Below are positions 48,607 through 57,246 of a stretch of DNA of 64,000 nt, piece after piece. A program made the position numbers and the translations under genes. Source of the stretch: Bacteriovoracaceae bacterium (GTDB lineage Bacteria; Bdellovibrionota; Bacteriovoracia; Bacteriovoracales; Bacteriovoracaceae). The DNA lies in contig CANFVK010000006.1 of the NCBI GenBank assembly GCA_947450475.1, forward strand, positions 116,238-180,237, given 5' to 3'. Within the stretch, counting starts at the first letter, position 1. Each line of letters opens with the position of its first letter. A model generated the notes under the pieces. The model worked only from the letters and a program-made list of their open reading frames with translations, did no database searches and had not been told where the DNA came from.

Positions 48607-50469
48607 TTAAAGATAAAAGGTATCTATATAAGACTTAATCTCCAGATTGATCATTGCGGCTTTTTGAGGAAGAGCTCGACCACAGCGTGAGCCAAACTGC
48701 AAAGCAGTTTCTCCAGGGTGTTTTTCAAGTCCAAGCCGTTTCATTTTTTTAAGGAATCGTTGATATTTTCGTTTTTCGAGAGAAGATCTCTTGGTACTAA
48801 AATAAATAAATAAAAAAGGAAGCACCGAAAGAAAAATAAGCAAGGAAAATACAAAGGGCCACCCTAAAGAGAAATTGGCCGGTAAAAGGCTGCTTAGGAC
48901 TTTTTGTTGCTTTTCTTTATCGAAATTGAAGACTTCTGAGTTAAACGAGGAGTTCAGTGAATCAAGATAAAGATTGAATTTGTCCAATGAGGAAAAACGC
49001 AAAAGGCTTTTGGGGAAATTAAAATAAAATAAACTAATATATGGCTCAAGTTTATCGTGAAACAGAGATGATCCCAATGCAATTCTGGCCGGAACCACCA
49101 TTGCAGTTGGATCAATTCGAAGCCAGCCCTTATCTTCGAAATAGATTTCTACCCAAGCATGGGCATCAAGCTCTCTAACTATTACCGACTGATCAAAGGG
49201 GTTTATTTCTCCTCCTTGATAGCCTGAAACAATCCGGGCCGGCAAGCCAACTGCTCTGGCCATATAAGTAAAACTCGCCGCAAAGTGACTGCAATATCCA
49301 GTTTTACCATTTAAAATAAAATCTTCAACGTTCTTATAACTGGCAGGAGATAAAGAGTATTCAAAATGTCTTGATTTAAAAAAAGCAATCACCTGTTTGA
49401 ATTTATTTTCTGCATTAAGATTAATTTTGTCAGAAAGAATCATTTTCGCGATTTTATCTTTAGCCGTCGAGCGAAGCTTTAAACCCTTTTTTTGCATCAA
49501 TGGGGTAAGAGTTTTATTTATTAGAATGGTATTGGTGGCGGTTTCGTAATTGACATCCAACTTGGTCATTGATTTTAACCGAAAACTATTTTCACTGAAA
49601 AATTGAAAGTCCAAATTGCTCTTTAGAATTGTTGAGCTGCCGTCAAGGGTGGGCAGAAATTCTGCTGGGTCCTGAGTTAAACGAATCCGATATCCAGCGT
49701 TGGGTGAAGAAATTAAGGGAGCTTCAGATCTTAGGTTGATATAGCCCGAACGCCAAATTTCATCATAGTAATCCCAAAGAATATTAGTGCGCCAATAAAG
49801 CAATGGTAGAGTAAGTTGACTGTGATCTAATCCATAAACTCTAAACACGACTTGTGGTGATAGTTTTAAATTGCCAAGGCCCTTCATGTTAAGTTGACTA
49901 TCATTTCCAGAAAAAAGCAGTTGTTGGTTTCCGGTGGAAAGAAAACCTTGAGTGAAACGTGGAAAAGTATAAAACATTAGAAGTGAAAGCAAAAGAGACG
50001 GGATGATGAGCACAAAGAGTCTCTTAAAACTAAGTTGTGATAAGTCGTAGTTTCTAATTTTCAAGATAAAATAAAAATAGAAAACAATTTTTATAAAACC
50101 TAAAAGGAAAATGAGAAAGGTTGGATCAACCAAGAAAATACAAGACTCCAAAAGAGACAAAATAAGAAACATATTAAAATGATCGCTTTCAGAATCTAGT
50201 TCCCAAACTTTTAATGTGGAAAGGATGAGGACAAGCGAAACGCCAGCTTCGGTTACAAGGAAAGTTTTAAAAATATAGCGAATGAGGAAAAGTCCCAAAA
50301 TTAAAAAAGTGACTTTGAGTGTTGTGCGCCAAAAAGAATTTGAAATTATCAATGAAAAAATCGTCACAAGCGTCGCAAATATAACGATGGCGTTTGGAAT
50401 TGCTCGGGCCATAATAAGAATATCAAGAGCAACAAAACTCAATGATAAGTTCTTGATGTTAATTTTCAT
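48607..50469 (-). CDS. Transglutaminase-like membrane protein (DUF3488 type)
   Basis: A 620-residue protein with about six N-terminal membrane helices, a periplasmic transglutaminase-like domain and one more helix near residue 550 (WPFVFSLLIFLSVLPFLFIY). The catalytic triad is complete: Cys in GYCSHFAASF (about 393), His in DAHAWVEIYF (about 436) and Asp in RIDPTAMV (about 452). Such proteins may act as proteases or amidotransferases; the substrate is unknown. It is the third gene of the MoxR-DUF58-transglutaminase operon, overlapping the DUF58 gene by 11 nt. Confidence 0.92.
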   Translation of the reverse strand: MKINIKNLSLSFVALDILIMARAIPNAIVIFATLVTIFSLIISNSFWRTTLKVTFLILGLFLIRYIFKTFLVTEAGVSLVLILSTLKVWELDSESDHFNMFLILSLLESCIFLVDPTFLIFLLGFIKIVFYFYFILKIRNYDLSQLSFKRLFVLIIPSLLLSLLMFYTFPRFTQGFLSTGNQQLLFSGNDSQLNMKGLGNLKLSPQVVFRVYGLDHSQLTLPLLYWRTNILWDYYDEIWRSGYINLRSEAPLISSPNAGYRIRLTQDPAEFLPTLDGSSTILKSNLDFQFFSENSFRLKSMTKLDVNYETATNTILINKTLTPLMQKKGLKLRSTAKDKIAKMILSDKINLNAENKFKQVIAFFKSRHFEYSLSPASYKNVEDFILNGKTGYCSHFAASFTYMARAVGLPARIVSGYQGGEINPFDQSVIVRELDAHAWVEIYFEDKGWLRIDPTAMVVPARIALGSSLFHDKLEPYISLFYFNFPKSLLRFSSLDKFNLYLDSLNSSFNSEVFNFDKEKQQKVLSSLLPANFSLGWPFVFSLLIFLSVLPFLFIYFSTKRSSLEKRKYQRFLKKMKRLGLEKHPGETALQFGSRCGRALPQKAAMINLEIKSYIDTFYL

Positions 50470-51403
50470 AACTTGCCAGAACCCTCAAGCAAAACCTCAA
50501 ATGATTTGTCGTTTTTGCGGGAGTAATAAGTTCACCGTTAATCATAAGTCCAAAATCTATCTGCTGGCTTTGAAGTCTATATAAATCATGGCAAATTGAA
50601 CTCAGTTGATCTTCAATTTGGCGACCTTTGTCTTTTAGTTCAATCTTTGTTTCATCCAGAGAAAGTATAACAGGAGTATGAGTTGGAGCAATAATCGATT
50701 TGCTGTACCAGCGATTTGATTGAGCTAGTTTTTTCCAGTGCACTCGCTTTAATGAATCTCCAGTTTGATAATTTTTTAAAACAAAATCATCCCCTTGATT
50801 GGCCGAAGTCTCCGGGACTGGAAAAAAAGAATGCATATTTAAGTTCTTTCTCTCTGGATATACAACAATCTGAAGGGGTGTTTTAAAAAGAGTAAAACAT
50901 CTAAACAAGTGAAACGGAAATAATGTTTCTAAAACTATAGTCTCAACTTTCTCGATACCTCGTTTAATTCCCAAAAGAGGAATGTCAACTTCAATTGCAT
51001 CAGTACTTTTATCTATAGAAAATTTGAAGTTGTGATCTAGTTGGGCGTATAGGCTTTTTTGAGGCCGACATGAAACAAAAAAATGTCCAAGTTCGGAAGA
51101 AGATTTTAAAGCAAGCTTAATACTTCCAGTTTCGTTTACATGAAGTTGAGATTGGCGGACAGAGATAACTTCTATTCCTCGCAAATTAAAATGAGTGTAG
51201 TACATAGAACCTAAAAACAAACAAAATAGAATGAAGTTAAAAAGTAAAACAAAATTATTGGCATAGACCAACCCAATAACGAGTAACGTTCCATTGAGAG
51301 CAAGAAGTTTTATTCCATCAAAAGTTGGAATAATATAAATCTGACCCGGTTTACCTATTGTCAAAATCCGATCGATAAATCGCTGAAAAATGTTAGTCCA
51401 CAT
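50459..51403 (-). CDS. DUF58 family protein
   Basis: A 314-residue protein with two N-terminal membrane helices (LLALNGTLLVIGLVYA, FVLLFNFILFCLFLGS) and the C-terminal DUF58 signature YQTGDSLKRVHWKKLAQSNR followed by WYSKSI. The region after it resembles a VWA-like fold start (VILSLDETK), but the MIDAS residues are not evident. It overlaps the MoxR gene by 11 nt and the transglutaminase by 11 nt, so the three are translationally coupled. Confidence 0.9.
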   Translation of the reverse strand: MWTNIFQRFIDRILTIGKPGQIYIIPTFDGIKLLALNGTLLVIGLVYANNFVLLFNFILFCLFLGSMYYTHFNLRGIEVISVRQSQLHVNETGSIKLALKSSSELGHFFVSCRPQKSLYAQLDHNFKFSIDKSTDAIEVDIPLLGIKRGIEKVETIVLETLFPFHLFRCFTLFKTPLQIVVYPERKNLNMHSFFPVPETSANQGDDFVLKNYQTGDSLKRVHWKKLAQSNRWYSKSIIAPTHTPVILSLDETKIELKDKGRQIEDQLSSICHDLYRLQSQQIDFGLMINGELITPAKTTNHLRFCLRVLASYEN

Positions 51404-52319
51404 GGGTAAGATTCACCAATGCTCGTGCCAAATCTTGATCCTGCTCTATTGTCTGGCTTTGAAATGGGGAAATACGATGTGCTATGACGAAGGGAAGAAT
51501 CATCTGAACGTCATCAGGCAGGACATAAGTTCTTTTTTCAAGATAGGCCCAGGTTTTTGCTGCTTTAACAATATCTCTTCCGGCCCTTGGGCTAAGACCT
51601 AAGAAGTTTTCATGAAGCCTAGAGTTTTCAAGTAAGCGGCGAACATATTTTAAAAGTTCATCACTGACTTTTATAGATTCAATTTCGTTTTTTATTTGGT
51701 TAATCGACTCAGGGCTTAGAACTGCAGTCAGTTGTAGTAGATTTTCAAGGTGCTCATCGCGAGCAATCAGATTTATCTCAAAGGCTGCATCCGGGTAGCC
51801 AATTTTCATTTTCATCATAAATCGATCGAGCTGAGATTCTGGCAGGTGGTGAGTTCCGATTTGAGAACGTGGGTTTTGAGTAGCAAGCACAAAAAAAGGA
51901 AAAGGAAGTTTTATTGTTTGACCGTCAAGTGTAACTTGTTTTTCTTCCATTGCCTCCAGCAACGCACTCTGAGTCTTGGGAGTGCCGCGGTTTAATTCAT
52001 CTGCTAAAATAAACTGATGAAAGATTGGACCTGGAATTAATTTAAATTTAGACTCGGTCGAGTTGAAAATTTGTACGCCCAATAAATCAGATGGCATTAA
52101 GTCATTTGTGAATTGAATGCGAGAAAAACTTAGATCAAGCAGTTTTGCCAAGGTTTTAGCAAACGTCGTTTTGCCAACACCTGGAACATCTTCGATCAAT
52201 AAGTGGCCTCCAGAAAGAAAACAACAAAAAGCAATCTTCAATTCTTTTTCTTTACCAAGAATAACTTTTTGAGCCTGATTGATAAAAGTCGTTATAGAAT
52301 GATTATTATTTGCATCCAT
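51393..52319 (-). CDS. MoxR-family AAA+ ATPase
   Basis: Chaperone-like ATPase, 308 aa. Walker A is EDVPGVGKTTFAKTL (about residues 39-53), Walker B FILADELNRGTPKTQSAL, then EEKQVTLDGQTIKLP, sensor 1 VLATQNPRSQIGTHHLP and SQLDRFMMKM. The C-terminal lid has LSPRAGRDIVKAAKTWA. It is the first gene of the operon with DUF58 and transglutaminase, a common arrangement in which MoxR is thought to activate or assemble the partner proteins. Confidence 0.95.
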   Translation of the reverse strand: MDANNNHSITTFINQAQKVILGKEKELKIAFCCFLSGGHLLIEDVPGVGKTTFAKTLAKLLDLSFSRIQFTNDLMPSDLLGVQIFNSTESKFKLIPGPIFHQFILADELNRGTPKTQSALLEAMEEKQVTLDGQTIKLPFPFFVLATQNPRSQIGTHHLPESQLDRFMMKMKIGYPDAAFEINLIARDEHLENLLQLTAVLSPESINQIKNEIESIKVSDELLKYVRRLLENSRLHENFLGLSPRAGRDIVKAAKTWAYLEKRTYVLPDDVQMILPFVIAHRISPFQSQTIEQDQDLARALVNLTHVD

Positions 52320-52373
52320 GAAAATCTCTTTTGGGTTTTCTTAAATGCTAAAGCAAATTGAAAATTTGGCAAT

Positions 52374-53117
52374 ATGGAGCATATGAATCACCTCTTGCTT
52401 AGCTTTATGGGATTGTTGACGGGCTTGATCGACTCCGTGGTTGGTGGTGGTGGACTTATTTCGTTGCCAACTCTTTCCATTGCCTTGGGGCCTGGTGCCC
52501 ATGCGATAGGAACCAATAAAATTGTTGGTGCGACCGGTGCACTCGTCGCGCTCTTCGTTTACGCACGCAAAGGGCACCTCCGTTGGCGAGAAGGCCTTCG
52601 CTTTTGTCTGATATGTGCGCTGGGTTCTTTTTTAGGAAGTTCACTAGCACCACATGTATCAAAAGAATTTTTTCGCTTTTTAATGATCATCATGTGTCCA
52701 ACCATTTTGATCATTGTTTGGAACCGAGAGCGTTTTTTTCAAGAGCAAGAGAACTTCAAAAAACCTCACTGGGCACTTTTTTATTTGGCAGCTATTGGCA
52801 GTGGTTTCTATGATGGGTTTTTTGGGCCAGGAGGTGGAACATTTATGTTTTTGGGCCTCTTTTTGGGCACAGGTTATCCCCTTTTAGCCTCAATCGCTGT
52901 TTCTAAATTAGCCAATACTCTGTCTGCTACCACTGCACTTTTGACTTATGCTCACAATGGCTTTGTTCACTGGAAAGAAGGATTTTTTATGTCGGCAGGA
53001 ATGATGTTTGGAGCATTTTTGGGCGCGACATACGCTACTCAAAATATTACTAAAATTATTCGTCCAATGCTCACAATTATAGTTTTGGCACTTCTGGTTA
53101 AATTGATTTGGTTTTAG
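52374..53117 (+). CDS. TauE/SafE-family permease
   Basis: A 247-residue membrane protein with two homologous halves, each opening with a glycine-rich loop: LTGLIDSVVGGGGLISLP at the start and GFYDGFFGPGGGTFMFLG in the middle, followed by SKLANTLSATTALLTY. This is the family of anion exporters handling sulfite, sulfoacetate or related organosulfur compounds. The substrate cannot be deduced. It is divergent from the MoxR operon. ATG 52374 or 52383 may be used; no strong ribosome site separates them. Confidence 0.9.
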   Translation: MEHMNHLLLSFMGLLTGLIDSVVGGGGLISLPTLSIALGPGAHAIGTNKIVGATGALVALFVYARKGHLRWREGLRFCLICALGSFLGSSLAPHVSKEFFRFLMIIMCPTILIIVWNRERFFQEQENFKKPHWALFYLAAIGSGFYDGFFGPGGGTFMFLGLFLGTGYPLLASIAVSKLANTLSATTALLTYAHNGFVHWKEGFFMSAGMMFGAFLGATYATQNITKIIRPMLTIIVLALLVKLIWF

Positions 53118-53125
53118 GAGAATAG

Positions 53126-53143
53126 GCCCAATTGCTTGGGCCG
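53126..53143. terminator. Hairpin between convergent genes
   Basis: GGCCCAA-TTGC-TTGGGCC, a perfect 7-bp stem 8 nt after the permease stop and 9 nt before the pstS stop. Neither side has a clear T-tract, so it may be a weak terminator or RNA-protecting hairpin for both genes. Confidence 0.5.
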
Positions 53144-53151
53144 GTAAAAAA

Positions 53152-54144
53152 TTATTTAAGAGTTTTTATAATAGCCTCTGCCATTTTTTTAGGCAAAGGA
53201 GCATAGTGCAATTCAGAAGCTAAGCCTTGTCCATCCTTGAGTGCCCAGCGAAGAAAAGCTCTGACTTCAGGCAAGACCGCTGATGATTTATCTTCTGGTA
53301 ACAAAATCCAAGTAAAAGAAGATATAGGAAAAGCACCTTTGGCTTCAGAGTTAATAACTGAAATACGAAGGTCACCATTGAAGTCTTTTACATTACTTGC
53401 CGCCTTAGTGATTGATTCAACTGAAGCCGTAACGAATTCCCCTTTTTTATTCTTAATAGCAACAGTTGAAAGTTTGTTATTAAGCGCAAATGCCAATTCA
53501 ATGTAGCCAATGGCTCCATCGGTTTGAGAAATCATAGCGGTCACTCCCTCATTGCCTTTTGCTCCAATACCAACAGGCCAGCTGATATTTTTTCCAGCAC
53601 CAACTTTTGATTTCCAGTCGGCAGATGTGTCTGCTAGAAAAGTTGTGAAAACGGAAGTAGTTCCAGAGCCATCAGATCTTCTAACAACTAAAATATCAGT
53701 TGCTGGAAGTTTTGCCTTTGGATTTAACTTTGCAATCGCAGCTTCATTCCACTTTGTGATTTTTCCCTGAAAAATATCTGCAAGAGTCTGACCGTCTAGT
53801 TTTAGGTCTGAGCTAATTCCTTTTACGTTATAGGCGGCAACAACTGCACCTAGGACAGTTGGTATGTGTCGAATGGGATTTTTTGCTGATTTTAATTCTT
53901 CATCAGACATTGGAGCATCAGTTGCCCCGAAGTCTACAGTTTGTGCCAGAACTTGTTTAATACCTCCGCCACTTCCGATTGACTGATAGTTAAATTCGAC
54001 ATCTTTCTTAGTTTTTTGATATTCCGAAAACCACTTGGAGTAAATTGGGTAAGGAAAAGTAGCGCCTGCTCCATTAATCTTTTGAGCAGCAGAAACACCA
54101 AGAGACAAAGACAAAAGCAGAAACATCAATGACTTTTTAAGCAT
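53152..54144 (-). CDS. pstS: Phosphate ABC transporter substrate-binding protein PstS
   Basis: Periplasmic phosphate-binding protein. Start ATG 54144 (MLKKSLMFLL, 330 aa) has GCGAGG 7 nt upstream; an upstream in-frame start would add nine residues before the signal peptide. After the signal peptide (LLLSLSLGVSAAQ) come GAGATFPYPIYSKW, SIGSGGGIKQ, VDFGATDAPM, and RSDGSGTTSVFTTFL, the phosphate-contact loops. No pstC, pstA, pstB or phoU is adjacent, which is unusual. A porin gene lies upstream on the same strand but is separated by a terminator. Confidence 0.95.
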   Translation of the reverse strand: MLKKSLMFLLLSLSLGVSAAQKINGAGATFPYPIYSKWFSEYQKTKKDVEFNYQSIGSGGGIKQVLAQTVDFGATDAPMSDEELKSAKNPIRHIPTVLGAVVAAYNVKGISSDLKLDGQTLADIFQGKITKWNEAAIAKLNPKAKLPATDILVVRRSDGSGTTSVFTTFLADTSADWKSKVGAGKNISWPVGIGAKGNEGVTAMISQTDGAIGYIELAFALNNKLSTVAIKNKKGEFVTASVESITKAASNVKDFNGDLRISVINSEAKGAFPISSFTWILLPEDKSSAVLPEVRAFLRWALKDGQGLASELHYAPLPKKMAEAIIKTLK

Positions 54145-54229
54145 AATAACCTCGCTAAAATTAATGAGCACTTGAAGGCATCATAGAAAAAAGAACAGAA
54201 GTTGTATTGTTAGGATTTGGTTAAAATAC

Positions 54230-54257
54230 AAAAGAAGGCCCCGAAGGGCCTTCTTTT
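54230..54257 (-). terminator. Rho-independent terminator of the porin gene
   Basis: In minus-strand reading AAAAGAAGGCCC-TTCG-GGGCCTTCTTTT forms a 12-bp stem with a stable cUUCGg tetraloop and T-tract, 20 nt after the porin stop. It is symmetrical, so it could stop transcripts in either direction. Confidence 0.9.
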
Positions 54258-54277
54258 ATAAATGAATTTCTTATAAA

Positions 54278-55516
54278 TTAGAAAGTCATTTGAAGTTGGG
54301 CTCTCCACTGAGTAAGAGCTTTTGCAGTATTGTCAGATGAAACTAAACCAATTCGATTAGTATAAGACAGTCCAGGAATACTAGAGATTTTGTAGGTAAA
54401 ATCCCAATCTGTTTCAGATCGGTCAATTGTTGTAACTCCCGTATATTCTTTATAGTCATACTTTGCATAACTAAGTTTGGTTGAAAGATCAGCATTTACA
54501 GTGTAATTAACTGTCGCCTTATAAGAAGATCCAACCTTATTAGTTTCTTTGTCTCCGTTAGAAAGCGCCATACCATGTGTCATTGAATTTGTATAAATAG
54601 CATCTGTAAAGTAAGTCATTCTTGAATAAAATGCACCATTGTTGGCCTTTGAAAGATCTTCTTTTACAGTGACATATGCTACGTCAACCTTTAGATTGCC
54701 AGAAGTAACGTTTACGTTGGCCCCCATTACCTTAGAGCCAATATCATTTGTTCCATCAGTAGATACTTTTTCTCCAGCGGCTTTTTCAGCAGCGTATTGA
54801 AGAGAAGGAGTAACTGTAATTGAATCTGTTGCTGTGATAGAATATCCACCAGAAACATAAGTTAAATTCATGATGTCGCTAAAGCCATAGTAATAAGCGC
54901 TAGCCTTTATTTCTTTGGTTGCATAATCAGCTCCACCAACGGTTACACCTTTTGTTGCTTTAGTTGCCTTGTATTCGGCTTCAATTGGGGTAAACGATGA
55001 TTTATTACGACCTTTGAATTTGTCCAGCATGAAAGCTGAAATTTTTAAGTTTTCTACACCAGAATATGTAAGTGCGTGTCCAGTTACAGTTGCTGGAACA
55101 ATATGGGCATCAGAAGTTTTGATAAAAGGAGTTTCTACTTCTTGAGAACCAGTTCTTACATTAAAGCCGTAACCGTTGTAGTTTACGTAATATTCGCTTA
55201 AGGCAACAAAGTTATGATCTGCTGTAAAAATATACTTTGTATCTCGCTTGTCGACATTATTTGAAACTAGACCCATGTCATCTACAGAATTGAAAGTTAA
55301 GCCAGCATTAAAGCCGAAGATTGGAGCATTTTCAGCGTGAAGCTTTACACCAAGAGCAAATGCTTGTTGATCTTGACCTGGCTTTTTGTCATTTACAAGA
55401 TTGTAAGCTCTAATATTTCCTGAAACTTTTCCATTCTTGATAGAATCAACAATGGCGCTGTCTGCAAATGCTTGTGAAGCAAGCAAAAGAGAAGACGCTA
55501 CGATAATTTTTTTCAT
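54278..55516 (-). CDS. Outer-membrane porin, OprD-like
   Basis: A 412-residue protein with signal peptide (KKIIVASSLLLASQAFA) followed by alternating beta-strands and a C-terminal phenylalanine (QWRAQLQMTF), the signal for barrel assembly. Sequence blocks such as GKVSGNIRAYNL at the start and GSQEVETPFIKTSDAHIVP near residue 120 are of the OprD type found in epsilon- and other proteobacteria. The solute is unknown. It starts at ATG 55516 with AAGGA 8-9 nt upstream. Likely strongly expressed: strong terminator and good ribosome site. Confidence 0.82.
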   Translation of the reverse strand: MKKIIVASSLLLASQAFADSAIVDSIKNGKVSGNIRAYNLVNDKKPGQDQQAFALGVKLHAENAPIFGFNAGLTFNSVDDMGLVSNNVDKRDTKYIFTADHNFVALSEYYVNYNGYGFNVRTGSQEVETPFIKTSDAHIVPATVTGHALTYSGVENLKISAFMLDKFKGRNKSSFTPIEAEYKATKATKGVTVGGADYATKEIKASAYYYGFSDIMNLTYVSGGYSITATDSITVTPSLQYAAEKAAGEKVSTDGTNDIGSKVMGANVNVTSGNLKVDVAYVTVKEDLSKANNGAFYSRMTYFTDAIYTNSMTHGMALSNGDKETNKVGSSYKATVNYTVNADLSTKLSYAKYDYKEYTGVTTIDRSETDWDFTYKISSIPGLSYTNRIGLVSSDNTAKALTQWRAQLQMTF

Positions 55517-55655
55517 AATCCGTCCTTAGTAAGGTTAATAAAACATAGTGCTTAAAATAATTGGTTATGACGCGTAAAAAGACAAGGGGACTTTTGTCAA
55601 TGTTTAGTTAATTTTGACGGGTTGTAAAAAAACCAAAATAAAAGATAATCAAAAG

Positions 55656-56378
55656 ATGGAAGTTAGCGAGCTCGAATTTAAATCTGAAACTAAAACGATC
55701 AAGTTTTTACTTAAGTCATTATTCTTTTTTATTCACTTGGCAATAATGACCGAGTTTATTGCAGGCCCCAAGTTTCGCTTGGGACTACGCCTGATGTTTT
55801 TTATCTATCTTTCGAATCCTTATTATAAAACCATAAAGCATCGCTATTACACCTACTGGACGTTTTCAGTATTACTTTTTTTGTACATCAATTTTAAAAT
55901 TTATGAGCAATTTTTTATGTTGCACCTAAACCACATCGGACTTTTATATACTATCTCGTCGATCATTCTTATATTAAAAATGTATATGCTTTCATCTCCC
56001 ATTTACTATCCACGAGTCAGTTGGTGGGAATACGATTTTCGGTATCGTGATGATTTAAAAATTCTGATAAAAGCGCAAGACAAAGAAATCGATGCAAGGT
56101 TAACAGATCTAAGAAGGCAGGCTGGTTGTGTTGCAATTTTTGAAGAGTTAAAGCTGGGCACAGAAATTCAAATTATTGCTAAAGTCGAAAACACTTCCGT
56201 CATACTTCGCGGCCTAGTGACAAGCAAGCGGCGCGAGCTTTTAGGACGCCCAATTATTTATGGATTACAGTTTAAATTTGATAGTCGCAGCAACAAAAAG
56301 CGCTATGAGCAGCTCGAGAAGTTGTGGAAAAGCGATAGAAAGTTTAAAAGAAAATTGAAGTTGGGCCATGGTCAGTAA
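55656..56378 (+). CDS. Membrane protein with PilZ-like domain
   Basis: A 240-residue protein with three or four membrane segments in the first half (FLLKSLFFFIHLAIM, FSVLLFLYINFKIYEQF, TISSIILILKMYML) and a cytoplasmic C-terminal domain. That domain reads IDARLTDLRRQAGCVAIFEE then LGTEIQIIAKV and YGLQFKF, a PilZ-like layout. The usual c-di-GMP-binding RxxxR / D-x-S-x-x-G motif is altered (LTDLRRQAGC in place of DLSxxG), so binding is uncertain. Start at ATG 55656 is chosen over a TTG at 55614; both lack a strong ribosome site. It overlaps tadA by 11 nt. Confidence 0.7.
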   Translation: MEVSELEFKSETKTIKFLLKSLFFFIHLAIMTEFIAGPKFRLGLRLMFFIYLSNPYYKTIKHRYYTYWTFSVLLFLYINFKIYEQFFMLHLNHIGLLYTISSIILILKMYMLSSPIYYPRVSWWEYDFRYRDDLKILIKAQDKEIDARLTDLRRQAGCVAIFEELKLGTEIQIIAKVENTSVILRGLVTSKRRELLGRPIIYGLQFKFDSRSNKKRYEQLEKLWKSDRKFKRKLKLGHGQ

Positions 56379-56856
56379 TATACAATTTAAAGATCAACTT
56401 TGGTTAATGGACGAGGCTCTTTATGAAGCTGAGCGAGCTTATGGTATCGACGAAGTTCCAATTGGTGCAGTTGTTGTCAGTGCTGACGGCGCAATAATAT
56501 CTCGCGCGCACAATATAAAAGAAAAGACTTTTAATCCTTGCGGCCATGCTGAAATTTTAGCTCTGACAGAAGCGGCAAAAAATATGGGAAATTGGAGGCT
56601 GGTAAATTGTTCAATTTTTGTGACACTCGAGCCATGCCCAATGTGCCTTAGTGCAATGATTCAGGCACGAATTAGCACTCTTTATTTTGGCGCCTATGAT
56701 CCAAAAGGCGGCTCTTTAAGTCTCAATTATAATTTTTATAAAGATCAAAAGCTCAACCATACCTTTGATGTAATTGGGGGAATCCGTCACTTTGAATGCT
56801 CGCGCATTCTTTCACGATTTTTTAAAGAGAAGCGATCTGGCCACAATAAGTTCTAG
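56368..56856 (+). CDS. tadA: tRNA-specific adenosine deaminase TadA
   Basis: Converts A34 to inosine in tRNA-Arg(ACG), which is encoded at 42.3 kb. The zinc and proton-shuttle motifs are complete: CGHAEILAL (His and Glu) and EPCPMCLSAMI (two Cys). N-terminal DEALYEAERAYGIDEVPIGA and C-terminal phenylalanine-rich helix (RILSRFFKEKR) fit. Length 162 aa is typical. It starts at ATG 56368 inside the PilZ gene and ends 50 nt before tRNA-Ser(GGA). Confidence 0.95.
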   Translation: MVSNIQFKDQLWLMDEALYEAERAYGIDEVPIGAVVVSADGAIISRAHNIKEKTFNPCGHAEILALTEAAKNMGNWRLVNCSIFVTLEPCPMCLSAMIQARISTLYFGAYDPKGGSLSLNYNFYKDQKLNHTFDVIGGIRHFECSRILSRFFKEKRSGHNKF

Positions 56857-56906
56857 CGAAACTGATCTTTTTTGTGCTATTTTTTGCTGATCATATTTTT
56901 TGAAAC

Positions 56907-56997
56907 GGAGAATTGGCCGAGTGGTCGAAGGCGCTCCCTTGGAAAGGGAGTATACCTCAAAAGGGTATCGTGGGTTCGAATCCCATGTTCTCCGCCA
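56907..56997 (+). tRNA. tRNA-Ser (anticodon GGA)
   Basis: Class II tRNA, 91 nt with encoded CCA. Acceptor GGAGAAT pairs with GTTCTCC; anticodon stem CTCCC/GGGAG holds loop TTGGAAA; the long variable arm includes TATACC/GGTATC; T-arm GGGTTCGAATCCC. It reads UCC and UCU and is the third serine tRNA of the window. Confidence 0.96.
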
Positions 56998-57040
56998 TTT
57001 ACAATGCATTCTAGACTATACAACTCAAATGAAACTAACC

Positions 57041-57070
57041 TTGACACATAGACAGTGAGTTAATAGGATG
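57041..57070 (+). promoter_or_regulatory. Promoter of the SRP RNA gene
   Basis: A perfect TTGACA (57041-57046) and TAGGAT (57065-57070) are 18 nt apart. The expected start, about 7 nt downstream at 57077, coincides with the 5' base of the SRP RNA terminal stem. Confidence 0.75.
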
Positions 57071-57075
57071 TTTTC

Positions 57076-57176
57076 GGTAGTTAGGGAGCGGCAATGGTAC
57101 GTGCGGCCAACTCCGCCAGGTCCGGAAGGAAGCAACGGTAACTGTCACTGCTTTGTGCTGTTTTCCTAACTGCCGC
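57076..57176 (+). ncRNA. ffs: Signal recognition particle RNA, 4.5S type
   Basis: About 101 nt. The conserved domain IV reads CCAGGTCCGGAAGGAAGCA (19 nt, near 57117-57135), with the GGAA tetraloop and the asymmetric AGCA/ACGG internal loop bound by Ffh. The ends CGGTAGTTAGG and CCTAACTGCCG (57076-57086 and 57166-57176) pair to close the molecule. No Alu domain is present. Position before dnaX-ybaB-recR is widely conserved. Confidence 0.93.
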
Positions 57177-57246
57177 TTCTAAATCAATTTACTAATTCCA
57201 CTAAATTCATTACCTTTTAACATACGGATTTTTTCCAGGAAAAGTA

